Part shown: piece after piece, positions 25,006 through 33,811 of the stretch
Layout of the letters: every line of letters begins with the position of its first letter
How positions within the stretch are numbered: position 1 is the stretch's first letter
Assembly: GCF_022829295.1 (NCBI RefSeq)
Contig: NZ_JAKSYH010000136.1
Span: 124,001-188,000, forward strand
Direction of reading: 5' to 3'
Origin: Methylobacterium sp. J-088
Lineage (GTDB): Bacteria > Pseudomonadota > Alphaproteobacteria > Rhizobiales > Beijerinckiaceae
Length of the DNA: 64,000 nucleotides
Position numbers and translations under genes: made by a program
Notes under the pieces: generated by a model
The model's input: only the letters and a program-made list of their open reading frames with translations
Database searches by the model: none
What the model was told of the DNA's origin: nothing

Positions 25006-28000
25006 TCAATCCGCCCGGACGAGATCGCCGAGCAGACTTGCCGCCACCGTGGCCTTGGAGACCGTCAGGCCGGAGGTGCGGATCGCGTCCACCGCGTCGC
25101 GGATCCGCGCGAGCGACGCGCCCCGGGCCTTCGCCCAGGCCTCGACCGCGTTGGGTCCCGCGCCCAGATCGGCCACGACTTCGGCGGTCAGCTTGCGATG
25201 GGCGGCGGCGATGCCGGCCACGGCGCGCTCCAGGGCGACGCGGTCGAACGTGTCGGCCACCGGGACCGTGCGCGCCGCCGCGGCGAGGTCGTCGAGGCGG
25301 AAGGCATGTTCCAGGGCAAAATGCGTGGCCGCCACCTCGTCGACCGGCCGGCCGCTCGTCTCGGCGACCCGTACGATGTCCGGCGCCGCGATGAGCGCCG
25401 TGAGGGAGGCGAGCCGCCGGGCTTGGGCTGGCGCCATGCCGAGACCGCCGAGTTCCGTGGCCCGCGCGTCGATCGCCGCCCGCGCGGTCGCGTCGAGGGC
25501 CTTCGGTAACGCCGCCTCGACCGCCGCGATGCCGTCCCGGTAGCGCGCCACCACCGGGGCGAGGCCGCCGGCGAGATCGAGGTTGCGGATGAACCAGACG
25601 ATCCGGTTCATCAGCAGTTCCTGCACCTCTGCGTAGAGGCCGAGCTGGCCCTGGCCGGAGATCCGGCCCGCCACGCCGTCGATCGCGAGGTTCAGCTCCA
25701 TCAGGCCGAACGCATCCCGCGTCACCGCATAGGCCTTGGCGATGGTGGCGGCGTCGGCGCCGGTGCCGTCGACGAGCCGGGTCACCAGGGATGGGCCGCC
25801 CCGGTTGACGATGATGTTGGCGAGCGCCGTGGCGATGATCTCGCGGCGCAGCCGATGCCCCTTCACGGCGTCCGGAAACTGCTCGCGCAGCGCCTTCGGG
25901 AAGTAGCGCTGCAATTCCCGCTCGAAATACGGGTCGTTCGGCACGGCGCTGTCGAGGATCGCGTCGTGCAGCGACAGCTTGGCGTAGGCGAGCAGCACCG
26001 CGTATTCCGGCCGGGTCAGCCCCTCGTTCCGGCGCAGGCGCTCGGTCAGCGCCGCGTCGTCCGGCAGGAACTCCACGCCCCGGTCGAGGCGCCCCTCCGC
26101 CTCCAGCGCCTGCATGGTCCGCATGGCGAAGCCCGTCTCGCCGAGGCCGCCGCGTTGGGCGAGCGAGAGCGCCAGCGTCTGCAACTCGTTGTTGCGCAGA
26201 ACCAGGTGGCCGACCTCCTCGGTCATGGTGGCCAGCAGGGTGTTGCGGGCCTCGTAGCTGAGGCGCCCGTCACGCTCGGGCGTCATCAGGGCGATCTTGA
26301 TGTTCACCTCGACATCCGAGGTGTTCACGCCGGCGGAGTTGTCGATCGCATCGGTGTTGAGCCGGACGCCCGCGCGGCCCGCCTCGATGCGCCCGCGCTG
26401 GGTCAGGCCGAGATTGGCACCCTCGCCGACGACCTTGGCGCGCAGCTCCGGCCCGGTGATGCGCACGGCGTCGTTGGCCCGGTCGCCGGCATCCTCGTCG
26501 GTCTCGGTGGTCGCGCGGACATAGGTGCCGATGCCGCCGAACCACAGCAGGTCGGCCGGCGCCTTCAGGATCGCCTGCATCAACTCGGCGGGCGTCGCCT
26601 CGGGACGGTCGAAGCCCAGGGCCGTCCGGATTTCCCCCGAGAGCGGGATGGTCTTCAGGCTGCGCGGGAACACGCCGCCGCCCTGCGAGATCAGTGCCCG
26701 GTCGTAATCCGCCCAGGAGGAGCGGCCGAGATCGAACAGACGCCGCCGCTCGGCAAAACTCGCCGCGGCGTCCGGGTTTGGATCGAGGAAGATGTCCCGG
26801 TGGTCGAAGGCCGCGATCAGCCGGAGGCTCTGCGACAGCAGCATGCCGTTGCCGAACACGTCCCCCGACATGTCGCCGACGCCGACCACTTTGATCGGGT
26901 CGGTCTGCACGTCCACGTCGATCTCGCGGAAATGGCGGCGCACCGCCTCCCAGGCGCCCCGGGCCGTGATGCCCATGCCCTTGTGGTCGTAGCCCTGGCT
27001 GCCGCCGGACGCGAAGGCGTCGCCGAGCCAATGGCCCTTCTCCAGCGAGAGGGCGTTGGCGATGTCCGAGAAGGTGGCGGTGCCCTTGTCGGCGGCGACC
27101 ACGAGATAGGCATCGTCCGGGTCGTGCCGCACCGTGTCGGGCGGCGGCACGATCGCGTTGTCGACGATGTTGTCGGTGAGTTCGAGCAGGGTGCGGATGA
27201 AGATCCGGTAGCTCTCGGTGCCCTCCTGCATCCAGGCGGCGCGGTCCGTGGGCGGCGGCAGGCGCTTCGGGAAGAAGCCCCCCTTCGCGCCGACCGGCAC
27301 GATCACGGCGTTCTTCACCTGCTGGGCCTTCACGAGGCCCAGAATCTCGGTGCGGAAATCCTCCGGCCGGTCGGACCAGCGCAGGCCGCCCCGCGCCACG
27401 TAACCGAAGCGCAGATGCACGCCCTCGACCCGCGGTGAATACACGAAGATCTCGAACAGCGGTCGCGGCAGCGGCATCGCCGCCACCTTCGCGCAGGAGA
27501 ACTTGAAGCTGATCGTCTCCCGCGGCTTCCCGTCCGCGCCTTTCTGGAAGAAGTTGGTCCGCAACGCCGCCTCGACGAGGTTGACGAAGCGGCGCAGGAT
27601 CCGGTCGTCGTCGAGGCTGGTGACATCGGCCAGGGCACCTTCGATCTCAGCACGGATCTCCGCGGTCCGCGCCGTCCGGTCGCCGTCGGTGGCGGGGTCG
27701 AACCGGACACGGAACAGGTTCACGACGGACCGGGCGATGCCGGGATGCCGGCTCAGGGTGCCGGCGAGGTAATCCTGACCGTAGCGGATGCGCAGCTGAC
27801 GGAGGTAGCGGCCGAACGCGCGCAGCAGAGCCGCTTCCCGCCAGTCCAGGCCGGCCTCCAGGATCAGCCGGTTGTAGCCGTCGGATTCGGCCGCTCCGTC
27901 CGCGATGGCGAGCAGCGCGGCTTCGAGGGGGTGTTCGAGATCGGCCAGCGCGATCGGCGCGCCGCTGGCGCGCTCGAGCAGCATGTCGTGCAGCCAGACC

Positions 28001-29850
28001 CGATCCGTTTCGCCAGCGCCCGTCGGCACGACCCGGTAGGTACGCTCGTTGATGACGCGAAAGCCGAGATTCTCCAGCACCGGCACGCGGTCAGACAGCG
28101 CGATCGCGGTCCCGCGCGAAAAAACCTTCAGGCGCACCTGTGCGTCCGCGTCCGAGCTACGACGGCCCAGATGCACCGCCCGCGGCTGGGCCTCGCCCAG
28201 GTTCTCCAGGATCGCGACGTCGTCGACGGCGACATCCGGCTGGAAATTGTCCCGATAGGCCGCCGAGAACGCATCCGCGTACCGCGCGGCGAGCAGGCGT
28301 GCCCGGTCGCCGCCCTGGCGTTCTGCGAGGGCGGCCCGCAGGGCGTCGCCCCAGGTCCGGACCAGGGCGCCGATACCGGCTTCGAGGCTCGCCGGGTCGA
28401 TTTCGGGCGCACCCTGATCGGGCAGTCCGACGATGTAATGCGTGCGGGCGAGGGGACCTTCGGGGAAATCCGGGTAGGCGGCGCTGAGCCGTCCGCCATA
28501 GGCCTCGGCGAGGTAAGCGCCGATCCGCGCGCGCACCGTGGAATCGTAACGGTCCTTCGGGACGTAGACGAGGAGCGACACGAAGCGGCCGAAGCGATCC
28601 GGTCGCGACAGCACGCGGATCCGCGGCCGGTCGGCGAGGTTGGCGATGGCCAGGGTGAATCGATACAGCCGCTCGATATCGATCTGAAACAGCTCGTCGC
28701 GCGGATAGCTCTCCAGCACCGCCAGCAGGCTGCGGCCGGCATGGCTGGTCGGGTCGAGCCCGGCGCGGGCGACGACGGCTTCGACCTTCCGGCGCAGCAC
28801 CGGCACCTCGCGGGTGGGGCTCGTGTAGGCGGTGGCGGTGAACAGGCCGACGATCCGCACCTCGCCCGAGAGCTTGCCCGCACCGGAGAACAGCTTGATG
28901 CCGAGATAGTCGAGATAGGCCGAGCGGTGGACGCGGGACTTCACGCTCGCCTTGGTGATGATGAGCGGTTGCGGCTCGTCCAGGAAGGCGAGGATCTCCG
29001 GGGTGTAGTCGACCGGCGTCCGGCCCCGGCGCAGCGGGGTGGCGCCGGGATCGCGCAGCACGCCGAGGCTGGATCCCGGAACCAGGGGATGGGCCTCGCC
29101 GTCGATCCCGTGCTGCTGCATCCCGAGCAGCAGGAACTGGCCGTCGATCAGCCATTCCAGGAATGCGCGCGCCTCCTCGGTCTCGCGCTCGGGCATCGGT
29201 GAGGGCGAACGGCCGAGCTGCCCGGCGAGGTCGGTGAGACGGGCCAGCATGGCGTCGTGGTCGTCGCTCGCCAGCGCCACGTCGCGGTAGACGGCCACCA
29301 GGGCCTCCTGAAGCCGCGCGCCGGCCTCGGCCTCGATCCGGTCGAGGTGGATATGGATGAAGCTCTCGCGCGCGAGGCTGCCCTGGTCATCCGCGGTGGT
29401 CTCGCCGACGACGCGGACGAGGGCGCCCCCGGCATCGCGCTCGACACCCAGGATCGGGTGCGCGACGAGGTCGGGCGACAGGCCGCGCTCGGCGAGTTCG
29501 GCCAGGGTCGAATCGAGCAGGAACGGGCGGTTGTCGTTGATGACTTCGAGGATGGTCGCCTCGCGCCGTCTGCCGTCCCTCACGAGCTCGACATCGCTCA
29601 GGCGTATCCGGGCGGGGTCGCCCGACCGACGGGGATCGGCGAGGAATGCCCGGGCCCTGGCGGCGAGGTCGGCAAGCGTACCGGCCGGATAAGGCGCCAG
29701 ATCCTCCGGCGTCACGCGGCCGAGCAGGTCGCGCACGAAGCCACCGGGCCCGCCCTGCTGCCCGACGATCTCGGCGGCCGCCTCGATCAACCCCGTGCGG
29801 GCGGATTTCTGCTCCGAGGAGGACAGTGCCGTCGCGGTTTCGAGTGTCAT
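25006..29850 (-). CDS. NAD-specific glutamate dehydrogenase, large (180 kDa) type
   Basis: This enzyme oxidatively deaminates glutamate to 2-oxoglutarate and ammonia with NAD+, linking nitrogen and carbon metabolism. The 1614-residue product is the usual length for the large bacterial class (as in Caulobacter GdhZ). The N-terminal ~700 residues carry ACT-like regulatory regions. The catalytic core shows PVGAKGGFFPKR near residue 850, KGTATFSDIAN, SGGSQGYDHKGMGITARG, and GVGDMSGDVFGNGML near residue 990 for NAD binding, followed by a long helical C-terminus. GGAGAAG sits eight bases before the ATG. It is a single-gene unit. No broken motif was seen. Confidence 0.96.
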   Translation of the reverse strand: MTLETATALSSSEQKSARTGLIEAAAEIVGQQGGPGGFVRDLLGRVTPEDLAPYPAGTLADLAARARAFLADPRRSGDPARIRLSDVELVRDGRRREATILEVINDNRPFLLDSTLAELAERGLSPDLVAHPILGVERDAGGALVRVVGETTADDQGSLARESFIHIHLDRIEAEAGARLQEALVAVYRDVALASDDHDAMLARLTDLAGQLGRSPSPMPERETEEARAFLEWLIDGQFLLLGMQQHGIDGEAHPLVPGSSLGVLRDPGATPLRRGRTPVDYTPEILAFLDEPQPLIITKASVKSRVHRSAYLDYLGIKLFSGAGKLSGEVRIVGLFTATAYTSPTREVPVLRRKVEAVVARAGLDPTSHAGRSLLAVLESYPRDELFQIDIERLYRFTLAIANLADRPRIRVLSRPDRFGRFVSLLVYVPKDRYDSTVRARIGAYLAEAYGGRLSAAYPDFPEGPLARTHYIVGLPDQGAPEIDPASLEAGIGALVRTWGDALRAALAERQGGDRARLLAARYADAFSAAYRDNFQPDVAVDDVAILENLGEAQPRAVHLGRRSSDADAQVRLKVFSRGTAIALSDRVPVLENLGFRVINERTYRVVPTGAGETDRVWLHDMLLERASGAPIALADLEHPLEAALLAIADGAAESDGYNRLILEAGLDWREAALLRAFGRYLRQLRIRYGQDYLAGTLSRHPGIARSVVNLFRVRFDPATDGDRTARTAEIRAEIEGALADVTSLDDDRILRRFVNLVEAALRTNFFQKGADGKPRETISFKFSCAKVAAMPLPRPLFEIFVYSPRVEGVHLRFGYVARGGLRWSDRPEDFRTEILGLVKAQQVKNAVIVPVGAKGGFFPKRLPPPTDRAAWMQEGTESYRIFIRTLLELTDNIVDNAIVPPPDTVRHDPDDAYLVVAADKGTATFSDIANALSLEKGHWLGDAFASGGSQGYDHKGMGITARGAWEAVRRHFREIDVDVQTDPIKVVGVGDMSGDVFGNGMLLSQSLRLIAAFDHRDIFLDPNPDAAASFAERRRLFDLGRSSWADYDRALISQGGGVFPRSLKTIPLSGEIRTALGFDRPEATPAELMQAILKAPADLLWFGGIGTYVRATTETDEDAGDRANDAVRITGPELRAKVVGEGANLGLTQRGRIEAGRAGVRLNTDAIDNSAGVNTSDVEVNIKIALMTPERDGRLSYEARNTLLATMTEEVGHLVLRNNELQTLALSLAQRGGLGETGFAMRTMQALEAEGRLDRGVEFLPDDAALTERLRRNEGLTRPEYAVLLAYAKLSLHDAILDSAVPNDPYFERELQRYFPKALREQFPDAVKGHRLRREIIATALANIIVNRGGPSLVTRLVDGTGADAATIAKAYAVTRDAFGLMELNLAIDGVAGRISGQGQLGLYAEVQELLMNRIVWFIRNLDLAGGLAPVVARYRDGIAAVEAALPKALDATARAAIDARATELGGLGMAPAQARRLASLTALIAAPDIVRVAETSGRPVDEVAATHFALEHAFRLDDLAAAARTVPVADTFDRVALERAVAGIAAAHRKLTAEVVADLGAGPNAVEAWAKARGASLARIRDAVDAIRTSGLTVSKATVAASLLGDLVRAD

Positions 29851-30082
29851 CGCGCTTCTCCAGAACCGGGTCTGCCGGCCCCAGGCCCCCCGATCGCGTT
29901 GGACGCGGGAGCGGCGCACGGCCGTGGATCTGATTCGCACACCAGCGGGACCGATGTCCCGAGCGGCGCGCCCTAGCGATAGCAGGGTGACCCGCCGTGT
30001 CGATGACAGGCCGCGCAGGTATGGGGGCACCGGGTGTCGATCGGCCCGAACCGTCAGGGTTGGCTTGAACCCGGGCAAAAAC

Positions 30083-30094
30083 GTGTATATGCAC
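30083..30094. promoter_or_regulatory. Candidate MarR operator overlapping the marR promoter
   Basis: GTGTATATGCAC is a 12-base near-palindrome (two mismatched positions) ending six bases before the marR ATG. It overlaps a possible -10 (TGTATA, 30084-30089) with TTGGCT about 18 bases upstream. Its position would suit autorepression. Confidence 0.4.
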
Positions 30095-30099
30095 GCATT

Positions 30100-30519
30100 A
30101 TGACCGAGGCCGCTCCGCTCGAGCCCTGCACCTGCTCCGCCCTGCGGCGTGCGACCCGCGCCGTCACGACGGCGTACGACAGCGCGCTGAAACCGGTCGG
30201 GCTGCGGGTGACGCAGTTCGCGATCCTGCGCCTCCTACAGCGCCTGGGGCCGACTTCGGTGACACGCCTCGCCGCAGAAGCCGCGCTCGAACGGACTACG
30301 ATGGGCCGCAACCTCGATCCGCTGGAACGGCGCGGCCTCGTGCGAATCACGGCCGGCGAAGCGGATGGCCGCGAGCGCGTGGTCGCGCTCACCGAGGCGG
30401 GCGAAGGTGCCATCGCGGATGCGATCCCCCATTGGCGCGCCGCGCAGGCCCGTATCAACGCCCGGGTCGAGCCCGGGGCCGTCGCCGCCCTGGCCGAGGC
30501 CCTGGCCTCCGCTTCCTGA
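30100..30519 (+). CDS. MarR family transcriptional regulator
   Basis: A 139-residue winged-helix repressor. It has the order dimerisation helix, VTQFAILRLLQRLGPTSVTRLAAEAALERTTMGRNLDPLERRGLVRI (recognition helix and start of the wing), and READGRERVV-type wing residues. Two cysteines near the N-terminus (EPCTCSALRRA) recur in a MarR subgroup and could sense oxidants; that is inference. No ribosome-binding site precedes the ATG. The downstream MFS gene is 30 bases away on the same strand and is the likely target. Confidence 0.92.
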   Translation: MTEAAPLEPCTCSALRRATRAVTTAYDSALKPVGLRVTQFAILRLLQRLGPTSVTRLAAEAALERTTMGRNLDPLERRGLVRITAGEADGRERVVALTEAGEGAIADAIPHWRAAQARINARVEPGAVAALAEALASAS

Positions 30520-30549
30520 TCGACCCGTTTTCGCCCCCGGAGCCCGACC

Positions 30550-31836
30550 ATGTCAGCCCTTGCCGCGAAGAATCCTGCGCCACGTCTGCACTATGCCTGG
30601 GTCGTCGCCGCGGTGACATTCCTGGTCCTGCTCATCGGTGCCGGTGTGCGCGCCACGCCGAGCGTGCTGATCGTGCCCTGGGAGCGTGAGTTCGGCTGGA
30701 CCGCGGCGACGATCGGGGTCGGGATCGCGCTCAACATCTTTTTGTACGGCATGATCGGCCCGTTCGCGGTGGCCATCATCGAGCGGTTCGGCCTGCGGCG
30801 CGCCGTCTGTACGGCGCTGCTGATCCTGGCGATCGGCACGGCGGCCACCAGCCTGATGACCGCGCCCTGGCAGATGGTTCTGCTCTGGGGCATCGTGGTC
30901 GGCTCAGGCTCAGGCATGGTCGCCAACGTGCTCGGCGCGACGGTCGCCGGACGCTGGTTCGCCAAGCGGCGCGGGCTGGTCATCGGAATGCTCACGGCGA
31001 GCAGCGCCACGGGGCAGCTGGTCTTCCTGCCGGTGCTCGCCTCCCTCGCGGTGGGGCAGGGCTGGCGCTCGGTCTCCCTGGTGGTCGCGGCCGTGACGCT
31101 GGCGCTGATCCCGCTGGCGGCGTTCTTCCTGCGCGATCGGCCGGCCGATCTCGGCCTGCCCCGCTACGGCGAGACCGTCGTGACGCCGACACCGGTGCTG
31201 ACTGAGAATCCGGCTGTGCGGGCGCTCCGCGGCCTGCGGATCGGTCTGCGCTCGAAGGATTTCTGGCTGCTCGCCGGCACCTTCTTCATCTGCGGCGCCT
31301 CCACGAACGGACTCGTCGGCACCCACCTGATCCCCGCCTGCATCGACCACGGTATCGCCGAGGTCACGGCCGCAGGCCTGCTGGCTCTGATGGGCATCTG
31401 CGACCTGATCGGCACGACGGCTTCGGGCTGGCTCACCGACAGGTTCGATTCCCGCAAACTGCTGGCGTGGTATTACGGGCTGCGCGGGCTTTCGCTGATC
31501 TTCCTGCCGTACTCATTCGATCTCAGCTTCTACGGCCTGTCGCTGTTTGCGGTGTTCTACGGGCTCGACTGGATCGCCACCGTACCGCCGACTGTGCAGC
31601 TTGCCGGGAAGTCGTTCGGTGAGGAGAACGCCGCGCTGATGTTCGGCTGGATCGCGGCCGCGCACCAGATCGGCGCCGCCTCGGCGGCCTGGCTCGCCGG
31701 CATGGTTCGGACCGATACCGGCACCTATTTCGGCGCCTTCGTCTCGGCCGGCCTGCTGTGCCTTGTGGCGGCGCTGATGGCGACCTTCGTGGGACGCAGG
31801 CCGCAGGAGCCGGCCCTGCGCCCGCTGCCGGCCTGA
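30550..31836 (+). CDS. MFS transporter (monocarboxylate/oxalate-like)
   Basis: A 428-residue, 12-helix transporter. The opening HYAWVVAAVTFLVLLIGAGVRATPSVLIVPWEREFGW resembles the MCT/OFA branch that carries carboxylates. The central loop (residues about 195-230) and the motif GVLIDLIGTTASGWLTDRFD-like stretch (MGICDLIGTTASGWLTDRF) match this branch. It follows marR closely and is probably co-transcribed and repressed by it, suggesting efflux or uptake of an aromatic or organic acid. The substrate is unknown. Confidence 0.88.
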   Translation: MSALAAKNPAPRLHYAWVVAAVTFLVLLIGAGVRATPSVLIVPWEREFGWTAATIGVGIALNIFLYGMIGPFAVAIIERFGLRRAVCTALLILAIGTAATSLMTAPWQMVLLWGIVVGSGSGMVANVLGATVAGRWFAKRRGLVIGMLTASSATGQLVFLPVLASLAVGQGWRSVSLVVAAVTLALIPLAAFFLRDRPADLGLPRYGETVVTPTPVLTENPAVRALRGLRIGLRSKDFWLLAGTFFICGASTNGLVGTHLIPACIDHGIAEVTAAGLLALMGICDLIGTTASGWLTDRFDSRKLLAWYYGLRGLSLIFLPYSFDLSFYGLSLFAVFYGLDWIATVPPTVQLAGKSFGEENAALMFGWIAAAHQIGAASAAWLAGMVRTDTGTYFGAFVSAGLLCLVAALMATFVGRRPQEPALRPLPA

Positions 31837-31922
31837 ACTGCGCCGGGCGGGCTCGGTTGCCATGAGCGTGCCGCGATGGGGGCGCCCTGAACGAGCCGTT
31901 CCCGCGCAGCCCGAGGCCCGCC

Positions 31923-33197
31923 TTGACCATCGCAGTCCGGCCCGTGCCGTCACCAGCCCCGGAGGTGCGCCCGTCGCGCCCCTGGTCAGGTCCGGGCTTC
32001 GCCGAGTTCGTCGCCATCATCGCCTTGATGATGGCGGTCACGGCGATCTCGATCGATAACCTGCTGCCGGCCTTCCCGGCGATCGAGGCGCGCTTCGCGG
32101 TCGCAGATCCGAACCGGCTGCAGCTGCTCGTCTACGTCTACATGATCGGATTCGGCGTCGCGCAGATCGTGTACGGGCCGATCTCGGATGCGGTCGGGCG
32201 CCGGCCGGTGCTGCTGGTGAGCCTCGCCATCTACGTAATCGGCTGCGGGCTCGTCATGGTCGCGCCGAGCTACGGCTGGCTGCTCGCAGCCCGGATCATC
32301 CAGGGGATCGGCGCGGCCGGCGGCCGGGTGCTGTCGGTGGCGATCGTGCGCGACCGCTTCGCCGGCCGCGAGATGGCGAGCGTGATGTCGTTCACCATGA
32401 TGGTATTCCTCATCGTGCCAATGATCGCCCCGGCGATCGGCGGCATGATGCTGGCGCTCGGATCCTGGGTCTACGTCTTCGTGTCGATGCTGGTCCTGGC
32501 CTTCTGGCTGACCGTCTGGTTCTCCTGGCGCATGCCGGAGACCCTGCATCCGGAATACCGGCGCCCGCTCTCGCCGGCCGCGACCTGGGCGGCGATCCGC
32601 CTGACGCTGAGGAACCGGGTCGCGATCGGCTACACCACCGCGCTCGGACTGCTGACCGGCTGCATCATGGGCTATGTCGGCTCGGCCCAGCAGGTCTTCG
32701 ATACCGGCCTGTACCATCTCGGTCCGCTCTTCCCCCTGGCCTTCGGGCTGGTGGCCGGCGCGATGGGCACGGCGACGCTGATCAACGCCCGGGCCGTGCG
32801 GCGGCTCGGCATGCGGACCCTGTCGCATGCCGGCGTGATCGCCTTCACGCTGGTCGGTCTGATGCAGGTCGGCGTCGGGCTCGCCTATGACGGGCATCCG
32901 CCGCTGGGTCTGTTCCTGGCGATCCTGGCGCTCAACCAGTTCCTGATCAGCTTCGCGATGCCGAACTTCAACGCGCTGGCGCTGGAGCCGCTGGGCGCGA
33001 TCGCCGGCACGGCCTCCTCGTTCCTCGGGTTCTACACGACCATCCTCGGCGCCCTGTGCGGCTTCCTGATCGGCCAGGCGTTCGACGGAACTGTGCTGCC
33101 GGTGGGAATCGGCTATGCCGCGCTTGGCGGGCTGGCGCTCCTCGTCGTCGTCTGGACCGAGCGCGGTCGATTGTTCCGGGGCGGCGTGTCTGGCTGA
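31923..33197 (+). CDS. MFS drug transporter of the Bcr/CflA type
   Basis: A 424-residue drug:proton antiporter of the Bcr/CflA family. It has TAISIDNLLPAFPAIEARF in helix 1, PISDAVGRRPVLL after helix 2, and RIIQGIGAAGGRVLSVAIVRDRF at helix 4, all typical of the family. The frame begins with TTG at 31923, preceded by GAGG at eight bases. An in-frame GTG at 31944 is possible. The first 30 residues are Pro-rich and cytoplasmic. It is the second of three MFS genes in a row. Confidence 0.88.
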   Translation: MTIAVRPVPSPAPEVRPSRPWSGPGFAEFVAIIALMMAVTAISIDNLLPAFPAIEARFAVADPNRLQLLVYVYMIGFGVAQIVYGPISDAVGRRPVLLVSLAIYVIGCGLVMVAPSYGWLLAARIIQGIGAAGGRVLSVAIVRDRFAGREMASVMSFTMMVFLIVPMIAPAIGGMMLALGSWVYVFVSMLVLAFWLTVWFSWRMPETLHPEYRRPLSPAATWAAIRLTLRNRVAIGYTTALGLLTGCIMGYVGSAQQVFDTGLYHLGPLFPLAFGLVAGAMGTATLINARAVRRLGMRTLSHAGVIAFTLVGLMQVGVGLAYDGHPPLGLFLAILALNQFLISFAMPNFNALALEPLGAIAGTASSFLGFYTTILGALCGFLIGQAFDGTVLPVGIGYAALGGLALLVVVWTERGRLFRGGVSG

Positions 33198-33268
33198 GCG
33201 TCTGGCTTAACCGGGTCTTCAGCGGCTCGGGCCAAGCTTCCGGGGTCTCCCAACCGACCGGATCCCCG

Positions 33269-33796
33269 ATGCTCGACCGCGCCCAGAACGGAACGCTTCT
33301 CGCCGCGCGGCTGCTGCTCGCCGCCGCGCTCCTGCCCACGGGGATCGCGCGGGCGCTCAACGTCTCGGGCTTCGCGCTGACGCTCGCGGGCGGCGGGGTG
33401 CCGTTCCCCAACGCCGTCGCGACGGGCGCGGTGGTGGTGCAGGTCTTCGGGCCGCTGGCCCTGATCCTCGGCGTGCTGCCCCGGCTCACCGGGCTGGCAC
33501 TGGCCATCTTCGCGGCGCTGACCGCCTTCGTGCTCCATGCCTTCTGGCACTATGTCGGCCCGGCGGCGGTCGCCGAACGCACGTTGCTGCTGGCCGATCT
33601 CGGCCTCGCGGGCGGATTCCTCATGTATGCCCTTGCGGGCCCCGGTGGCTGGAGCTGGCAGGGTTGGCGTGCCGGGGTGGGGGCGGAAGCGCCGAAAGCC
33701 AAGCCCGCCGCCGGAAAGGCCGCCCCCAAGGCGTCGGCGGCGCGGAGCGGTGGGAAGCGCCCCGCCGGCAGGACACCCGCCCGCGCGGCGGCCTGA
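33269..33796 (+). CDS. DoxX family membrane protein
   Basis: A 175-residue protein with four hydrophobic helices (ARLLLAAALLPTGIARA; VVVQVFGPLALILGVL; GLALAIFAALTAFVLHAFW; LGLAGGFLMYALAG), the DoxX layout. DoxX proteins are small inner-membrane proteins linked to thiosulfate:quinone oxidation or redox stress. The C-terminal 35 residues are a basic Lys/Ala/Pro tail outside the family core. The ATG at 33269 is chosen; the longer upstream frame is not hydrophobic and looks spurious. It converges on an MFS gene with 15 bases between stops. Confidence 0.87.
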   Translation: MLDRAQNGTLLAARLLLAAALLPTGIARALNVSGFALTLAGGGVPFPNAVATGAVVVQVFGPLALILGVLPRLTGLALAIFAALTAFVLHAFWHYVGPAAVAERTLLLADLGLAGGFLMYALAGPGGWSWQGWRAGVGAEAPKAKPAAGKAAPKASAARSGGKRPAGRTPARAAA

Positions 33797-33811
33797 TCGC
33801 CGGAACGCGCC

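Noticed and set aside
25855..29202. Two long plus-strand frames (527 and 485 codons) opposite glutamate dehydrogenase
   Set aside because: Shadows of the dehydrogenase reading frame; composition is Arg/His/Gln-rich with no recognisable domain.
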